From: an uncultured Chloroflexota bacterium
Lineage (GTDB): Bacteria > Chloroflexota > Anaerolineae > Aggregatilineales > Phototrophicaceae
Direction: 5' to 3'
Length of the DNA stretch: 64,000 bases
Assembly: GCA_937974245.1 (NCBI GenBank)
Contig: CALJKV010000005.1
Span: 100,223 to 164,222, forward strand
The translations under genes and the position numbers were made by a program. The notes beneath the pieces were generated by a model. It saw only the letters and a program-made list of their open reading frames with translations, was not told the origin of the DNA and searched no databases. Positions 59,716 through 64,000 of this stretch are shown one piece after another (positions within the stretch are counted from its first letter, which is position 1; every line of letters begins with the position of its first letter).

Positions 59716-60918
59716 TTATGCCATCAATAGCACTTTCTCAATCCGCTCCAACGCCCAGTCAATATCGGTGCGCGTGATGACCAACGGCGGTGCGAAACGC
59801 AGGACGTGTTGGTGTGTTTCTTTGCAGAGCAGTCCTTCCTGCTTGAGCGCCTCGGCAAACCGCCGCGCTCCTCCCGCCTGGGGCTTGAGTTCGACCCCAA
59901 TCAGTAGACCCCGTCCCCGCACTTCGTTGATATGGTCGCTTTCGATGCGCTCAAGTCTTCCCTTAAGGTACGCCCCCATCTCGCGGGCATTCGTGACTAA
60001 CCCTTCATCTACCAGCACCTTGAGCGCCTCGCGAGCGATAGCGGACGCCAGAGGGTTGCCGCCGAATGTGCTGCCATGATCGCCCGGCTTAAATACTCCC
60101 AGGATTTCCCGGTTCGACAATACCGCCGATATAGGGTAGAACCCCCCAGAGAGCGCCTTGCCAATCGTCACCATATCCGGTTTGACCTGCTCCCAATCCG
60201 CGGCCATCAACTGGCCGGTACGTCCCAACCCGGTCTGGATTTCATCCAGGATGAGGAGTACATGATTCCGATCACATATCTCGCGTACTCGCTTGAGATA
60301 GCCGTCGGGTGGGATAACGACGCCGCCTTCTCCCTGGATAGGCTCAACCATGAAGGCGACTGAATTGGGGGTAATGATCGCTTCCAGCGCATCAGCGTCA
60401 CCATATGGAACGGTTTTGAAACCCGGTGTGAATGGGCCAAAACCATTCTGGTATTGGGCTTCTGTAGAGAATCCGATAATGCTGATTGTGCGCCCATGAA
60501 AATTGCCCTCGCAAGCAATGATTTCTGCCTGACCAGCAGCCACGCCTTTCACTTCGTAGCCCCATTTTCGCGCTGCCTTTAATGCTGTTTCGACGGCTTC
60601 TGCGCCGCTGTTCATCGGCAGCATCATCTCATAGCCAGTGAGTTCGCACAATTCTTGTGCCAGCAGCGGAAGCTGGTCGTTACGGAATGCGCGTGAGGTG
60701 AGAGGAAGTCGCGCCGCCTGTTCCATCATGGCTTTCAGAATACGTGGGTGGCTGTGACCCTGGTTGACAGCCGAATACGCGCTCAAAAAGTCGAGATAGC
60801 GATTTCCCTCTACGTCCCAGACCCAGATACCTTCACCCCGTTCCAGAACCACATCCAGCGGTTTATAGTTATGGGCGTTATATTGGTTTTCTAATGCGAT
60901 ATAATCTTGCGTGTTCAT
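59716..60918 (-). CDS. rocD: ornithine aminotransferase
   Basis: 400 aa, the standard length. LENQYNAHNYKPLDVVLERGEGIWVWDVEG at the start, FLSAYSAVNQGHSHPRIL, MNSGAEAVETALKAARKWGY, EPIQGEGGVVIPPDGYL, DEIQTGLGRTG and IGKALSGGFYPISAVL with the PLP-binding lysine are typical of RocD rather than acetylornithine enzymes. It converts ornithine and 2-oxoglutarate to glutamate semialdehyde and glutamate. It stands alone between the peptide importer and a divergent VOC gene. Confidence 0.93.
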   Translation of the reverse strand: MNTQDYIALENQYNAHNYKPLDVVLERGEGIWVWDVEGNRYLDFLSAYSAVNQGHSHPRILKAMMEQAARLPLTSRAFRNDQLPLLAQELCELTGYEMMLPMNSGAEAVETALKAARKWGYEVKGVAAGQAEIIACEGNFHGRTISIIGFSTEAQYQNGFGPFTPGFKTVPYGDADALEAIITPNSVAFMVEPIQGEGGVVIPPDGYLKRVREICDRNHVLLILDEIQTGLGRTGQLMAADWEQVKPDMVTIGKALSGGFYPISAVLSNREILGVFKPGDHGSTFGGNPLASAIAREALKVLVDEGLVTNAREMGAYLKGRLERIESDHINEVRGRGLLIGVELKPQAGGARRFAEALKQEGLLCKETHQHVLRFAPPLVITRTDIDWALERIEKVLLMA

Positions 60919-60980
60919 GAGTGTCCTTTGTGCTTCCCGCTGTCGGATGATGACTGAATGGCAGTAACTGTAATTTCTAT

Positions 60981-61009
60981 GTGCATACTCTACAAATAAG
61001 TTTATGCAC
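60981..61009. promoter_or_regulatory. inverted repeat between divergent genes
   Basis: GTGCATA and TATGCAC (perfect 7-bp arms, 15 bases between) lie upstream of both rocD and the VOC gene; a -10-like TATGAT follows at 61015. It may be an operator, but the arms are short. Confidence 0.3.
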
Positions 61010-61105
61010 TCTATCTATGATAATCTGTCCTGGGCTGTGGGCAAGGGGTTTTACCTCTGGCACAATTGATCATGACATCACCAGCAACGATGAGAGCAAA
61101 CATTT

Positions 61106-61501
61106 ATGCTTCCACCACTTATACACCAGCAAGTGACCTTTGTTTATACGCATGATTTGTCGGCCAGCGCCGCATTTTACGAAAACCTGCTTCAGCTTCC
61201 GCTAGTGCTTAACCAGGGTGCTTGCCGTATTTACCGAGTTGCGGGGGAAGCTTTCATCGGTATCTGCCATCGAGATGGACTGGCATACGACCTCGCAGTA
61301 GTCAATCGGGTGATCTTCACGCTTGTCACGCCCGATGTGGATGGCTGGTACGCCTATTTGCAAGCCCAGGGCGTCTATTTTGAGAAACCGCCGCAGCACA
61401 ATCCCGAATTCAACATTTATCACTGCTTCCTGCGCGACCCAGGTGGTTATTTGATTGAAATTCAGCGTTTTTTGGATCCGGCATGGCCGGGGAGTGAATA
61501 G
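61106..61501 (+). CDS. VOC-family (glyoxalase-like) protein
   Basis: 131 aa. One vicinal-oxygen-chelate module pair: QVTFVYTHDLSASAAFYENLLQLPLVL at the N-terminus, CFLRDPGGYLIEIQRF at the C-terminus, where the His/Glu metal ligands of this fold sit. Function could be glyoxalase, dioxygenase or resistance protein; undetermined. Two bases precede the next gene's start, so they are co-transcribed. Confidence 0.86.
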   Translation: MLPPLIHQQVTFVYTHDLSASAAFYENLLQLPLVLNQGACRIYRVAGEAFIGICHRDGLAYDLAVVNRVIFTLVTPDVDGWYAYLQAQGVYFEKPPQHNPEFNIYHCFLRDPGGYLIEIQRFLDPAWPGSE

Positions 61502-61503
61502 AA

Positions 61504-62049
61504 ATGTTTCTTGAATTGCAAAACAGTATACAGAGTCTGTGGTTGACGGTTCTTTTGCTGTCATGGGCGGCCTTTCTGTTTGGCGGCTTCCTCTTTGGTA
61601 AGATCAACGCCGACCAAACCCACCGGATGCGCACCTGGACGCGCATGGCGTCGTCGGTAGTGCTGGTCGTTGCTGGTTGGAGTTGGGTTATCTTCATGCG
61701 CGAAACTCCGGTGGCGACTTATGCGCTCTTGGTTGCTGTAGGGATGTCCTTCGGGTTCCTAGGAGATTTGTTTATGGCGGGTCTGCTTCCGCTGAAAGAC
61801 TATGTTCTGGGCGGGATTGGCTCGTTTGGAATCGGTCATATCTTCTACATCATCAATTTTGTGGGTTTTGGCGGCCAGCAGAGTTTGGGTGAGCCGGGCG
61901 CAAGTTGGGGAGCGTTAGCCTTATGGTTGCTGGTTGGATTGCTGGGCTGGTATATTGTAGTTTTCCGGGGACAGCAAGCGACCTTTTTACATTACGCTGC
62001 TTTGCCCTATGCGCTGCTGCTGGTTCAGTGCCAGAACAGGTATTTGTGA
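61504..62049 (+). CDS. YhhN-type membrane protein, 3' end lost by insertion
   Basis: 181 aa with hydrophobic segments; FGFLGDLFMAG and GGIGSFGIGHIFYIINFVGF match the YhhN/TMEM86 (lysoplasmalogenase-like) family. The family goes on after LPYALLL with further segments, but here the frame becomes VQCQNRYL and stops at 62049, as if cut. The DNA beyond about 62030 belongs to the serine recombinase element. I read it as a truncated, probably inactive gene whose remaining 3' part should lie on the far side of the element, outside the window. Confidence 0.65.
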   Translation: MFLELQNSIQSLWLTVLLLSWAAFLFGGFLFGKINADQTHRMRTWTRMASSVVLVVAGWSWVIFMRETPVATYALLVAVGMSFGFLGDLFMAGLLPLKDYVLGGIGSFGIGHIFYIINFVGFGGQQSLGEPGASWGALALWLLVGLLGWYIVVFRGQQATFLHYAALPYALLLVQCQNRYL

Positions 62050-64000
62050 CCGAATACTCCTCAGATTTGTTCTCCTGTGTTTTGCGCTCAAGATACATCT
62101 CATATGTTTCGTGGTCTTTGATCGGTTTCTCTGGGTTGTGAAAGCCGAGCGAGAGCGTACCGTTTCCACGCTCAATTTGTGCCTTGCGCCGTATCATTGC
62201 CCATGTGCGGTAGGGGAAAGCGGCAGCGATTTCTTCTTGCGATGCGCCTTTGTCAATCAAATCTAGTAACTGCTTTGTTTCGCTGCCTAACCACAGTCGA
62301 TATGTTGATGCTTGTTGTGACAGGGTAGTTTCATTGCTGCTTCCATCACGCCAGATGATGAGCAGATGCAACCCATATTCTTCAACAACGGTTGCTTCAA
62401 TGCGCTCGACGAAGGTCTCTAAAACCCTTCGTTTTTCATCTCTGGTCATGGCATCCCAGTTTTCAAGGGCTGGGCCGCACGTCTTTCGCAATAGCTGAAG
62501 AGTCTGCAAACGGGCAACCTCATCGTCCGATGCGGCAACATTAGCACTCAAGCGTGCGTACTCGGCTTGTGCTTCCTCGTAGCGTGATTGAATTACTTTA
62601 ATCATGTCCCGATTGTCCAGCGTTTCCAAGCTCGTAATCTGGTTCTGCATAACACACTCAAGCGCTTCTCGCTGCGCCTGTTTTTGTCTAAGTTCACGCT
62701 CGGAAGACTCGGCTAGGGTAGTAAGGTTTTGTTCCCACAATTCGGAATCAAAGGTATCAAGTAATCGCTTTCGCAAGACGGATACTACCGACTCGTCAAC
62801 ATATGAGGCTACTTTGCTCCATATATATTCTTTTCCAAGGCGACTGCTACCTACCTGATAGCTGTAACGCTGTAATTTAGCGATCCACTTTGTTCCAACA
62901 TTGCGCCATTTCCCATCATGATAGGAAACAATCATACCCGCGAGTAATGGACGCTCAACAGGGCGCTGTTCGTCAAGCGATGGGCGAGCATTTTGTTGCA
63001 ACGGTCTGTAATTGAGATTAGGGCTACCATCGAGGCTAACCGGCGAAACGAAGTTAAATGCTGCCATGAATATATCTTCGGCGATAATAGCTGGATGGGC
63101 GCTCCATATGATAATTTCATCGTTGAGTGACCAATGACCGAGGTAAGCGGAATTGGTGATCAGTTCCATAAATCCGGTTCGACCTGGGCAGTATCCATTC
63201 CCATAGCGTTGTATACGATACAGTATTTTAAATCCTGAGGGCGGTTGGCATGTTTGTGGGTTTGGGTAGTATGGGCCGTGTTGATGAATATAGCGAAGTG
63301 TCGCGCGAATATTTCCTGTGTGTCCAAGGAACAACTTAAAGTATTCTTGAACAATTTCGGAATACGGTTCAAATGGCACATACCTGCGCCATTGCTCATT
63401 TTTACTACCATCTGGTAGCGTTTTTCGCATATCAACCATGTACCCAGGCGGTATACTTCCACCTGCCCATCTTCCCTCCAAAACCAACCTTTCTTTTGCC
63501 CGATGTAATCGTCCACGAATGAACGAATTGAGATATTCTGCTGCCATTTCCGATTTGAAGCGGAATTGTCGGGCATGAAAAGTTCCTGTTAACGGATTGC
63601 CAAAGTCATAAACCATGCCTGGGGTTAGGACAAGAACATTCGCGGCTCGACAAGCCTCAATAAAAATATTGACTTGAATTTGGGTGACATCACGGAAGAG
63701 ACGGTCTTCGTCCTGACAGGCTACTGCCCCAATTTTCCCCTCAGTGATTAAATCAAATAACAATCTCATGCCAGGGCGCTCATCAATTTTCTTTGCGCCA
63801 CTAATGCCCGCGTCCATATCAATCATGAGAATTGCCTCCTCATCCCAACCGCGTTGCTTCAAATAAGCCACCATGTCAACAGTCTGTATGGTTGTTGATA
63901 CATTGCCAACTTGGGCATCGGTTGACTGCCGATAGTACACCGCAATGTTCCGCTTCAGACCAACTCGGACACGCAGATGGGTTAAAATAGAGGAGACTTT
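61853..64000 (-). CDS. large serine recombinase (site-specific integrase), 5' end outside window
   Basis: The frame is open to the window edge, so the start is probably outside; the GTG at 63940 would remove conserved N-terminal residues. AVYYRQSTDAQ contains the catalytic Ser (R-x-S) of serine recombinases, with LITEGKIGAVACQDEDRLFRD following. A recombinase domain (about 190-290 counted from the GTG) and a coiled-coil (about 440-510) are visible. The usual zinc-ribbon cysteines after LLAGMIV are missing. The last about 60 residues read antisense into the yhhN gene, so the natural stop has been displaced. The DNA is AT-richer than the flank. Confidence 0.88.
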   Translation of the reverse strand, partial: KVSSILTHLRVRVGLKRNIAVYYRQSTDAQVGNVSTTIQTVDMVAYLKQRGWDEEAILMIDMDAGISGAKKIDERPGMRLLFDLITEGKIGAVACQDEDRLFRDVTQIQVNIFIEACRAANVLVLTPGMVYDFGNPLTGTFHARQFRFKSEMAAEYLNSFIRGRLHRAKERLVLEGRWAGGSIPPGYMVDMRKTLPDGSKNEQWRRYVPFEPYSEIVQEYFKLFLGHTGNIRATLRYIHQHGPYYPNPQTCQPPSGFKILYRIQRYGNGYCPGRTGFMELITNSAYLGHWSLNDEIIIWSAHPAIIAEDIFMAAFNFVSPVSLDGSPNLNYRPLQQNARPSLDEQRPVERPLLAGMIVSYHDGKWRNVGTKWIAKLQRYSYQVGSSRLGKEYIWSKVASYVDESVVSVLRKRLLDTFDSELWEQNLTTLAESSERELRQKQAQREALECVMQNQITSLETLDNRDMIKVIQSRYEEAQAEYARLSANVAASDDEVARLQTLQLLRKTCGPALENWDAMTRDEKRRVLETFVERIEATVVEEYGLHLLIIWRDGSSNETTLSQQASTYRLWLGSETKQLLDLIDKGASQEEIAAAFPYRTWAMIRRKAQIERGNGTLSLGFHNPEKPIKDHETYEMYLERKTQENKSEEYSVTNTCSGTEPAAAHRAKQRNVKRSLAVPGKLQYTSPAIQPATIRLTLPNLRPAHPNSAGRQNPQN
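62030..64000. mobile_element. left end of an integrated element carrying the serine recombinase
   Basis: The yhhN frame loses family similarity near 62020-62040 and the recombinase gene begins to read into it at the same place, so the element-chromosome junction is about there. Base composition drops to the right. The other end, and any attachment repeat to compare, are outside the window, so the boundary is approximate and the type (genomic island, prophage, ICE) is open. Confidence 0.6.

Noticed and set aside
1..64000. tRNA, rRNA or CRISPR
   Set aside because: No T-loop-like GGTTCRANNCC with pairing acceptor arms, no rRNA core sequence and no regularly spaced repeats were seen by reading; a covariance-model scan was not possible.

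Overview
The window reads as ordinary bacterial chromosome: dense, short-spaced genes, moderate to fairly high GC, and several AT-richer islands. Gene content suggests a Chloroflexota bacterium of the Anaerolineae type. This is an inference from family mix: a four-subunit VorB-type 2-oxoacid:ferredoxin oxidoreductase, a bacterial cyclic-2,3-diphosphoglycerate-synthetase-like protein, a MoeA fused to a periplasmic-binding-like domain, large MalT-like LuxR regulators, and binding proteins whose signal peptides end in AAAQ or IAAQ. No 16S rRNA, tRNA or CRISPR array was seen.

Layout. 1-10 kb: end of a GMC oxidoreductase, a small unknown protein, ftcD with an acetyltransferase and an MFS exporter, a nucleotidyltransferase-fold protein, gamma-glutamyltransferase with a [2Fe-2S] thioredoxin-like protein, and a ThDP enzyme. 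10-17 kb: an M20 amidohydrolase, a tightly coupled MoxR ATPase / unknown / metalloprotease-VWA operon, and an S9 peptidase. 17.4-22.4 kb: an ECF sigma factor heading an ABC-2 exporter operon, with two matching sigma-type promoters. 22.4-24.8 kb: an antitoxin remnant, a small membrane protein, an M24 protein with altered metal ligands and a CBS protein. 24.9-27.6 kb: the oxidoreductase operon. 27.8-34 kb: a low-GC DUF2971 gene, an HTH gene between two dispersed repeats, the cDPGS-like GTPase and a MalT-like regulator. 34-44.5 kb: a ThuA-like protein, a NuoEF/HoxU-like diaphorase with fdhD, pfkA, two moeA-type genes and a large Rossmann protein.

44.6-54.6 kb is a sugar-utilisation cluster: a LacI-family regulator, a family-1 sugar ABC importer, two clan GH-A-like glycosidases, a PIG-V-like glycosyltransferase and a GH1 beta-glucosidase. 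The exact palindrome TGGGAGCGCTCCCA, known as the operator of the cellobiose regulators CelR/CebR in actinobacteria, occurs twice: at the expected transcription start of the regulator gene and inside the signal-peptide codons of the binding protein. The cluster is therefore probably a cello-oligosaccharide regulon.

54.6-61 kb holds a peptide/oligopeptide ABC importer with an alcohol dehydrogenase, and an ornithine aminotransferase. At the right end a yhhN-type membrane gene is cut short by an integrated element carrying a large serine recombinase, which runs off the window. Start codons were chosen by family N-terminus and ribosome-binding site, and often differ from the longest reading frame.
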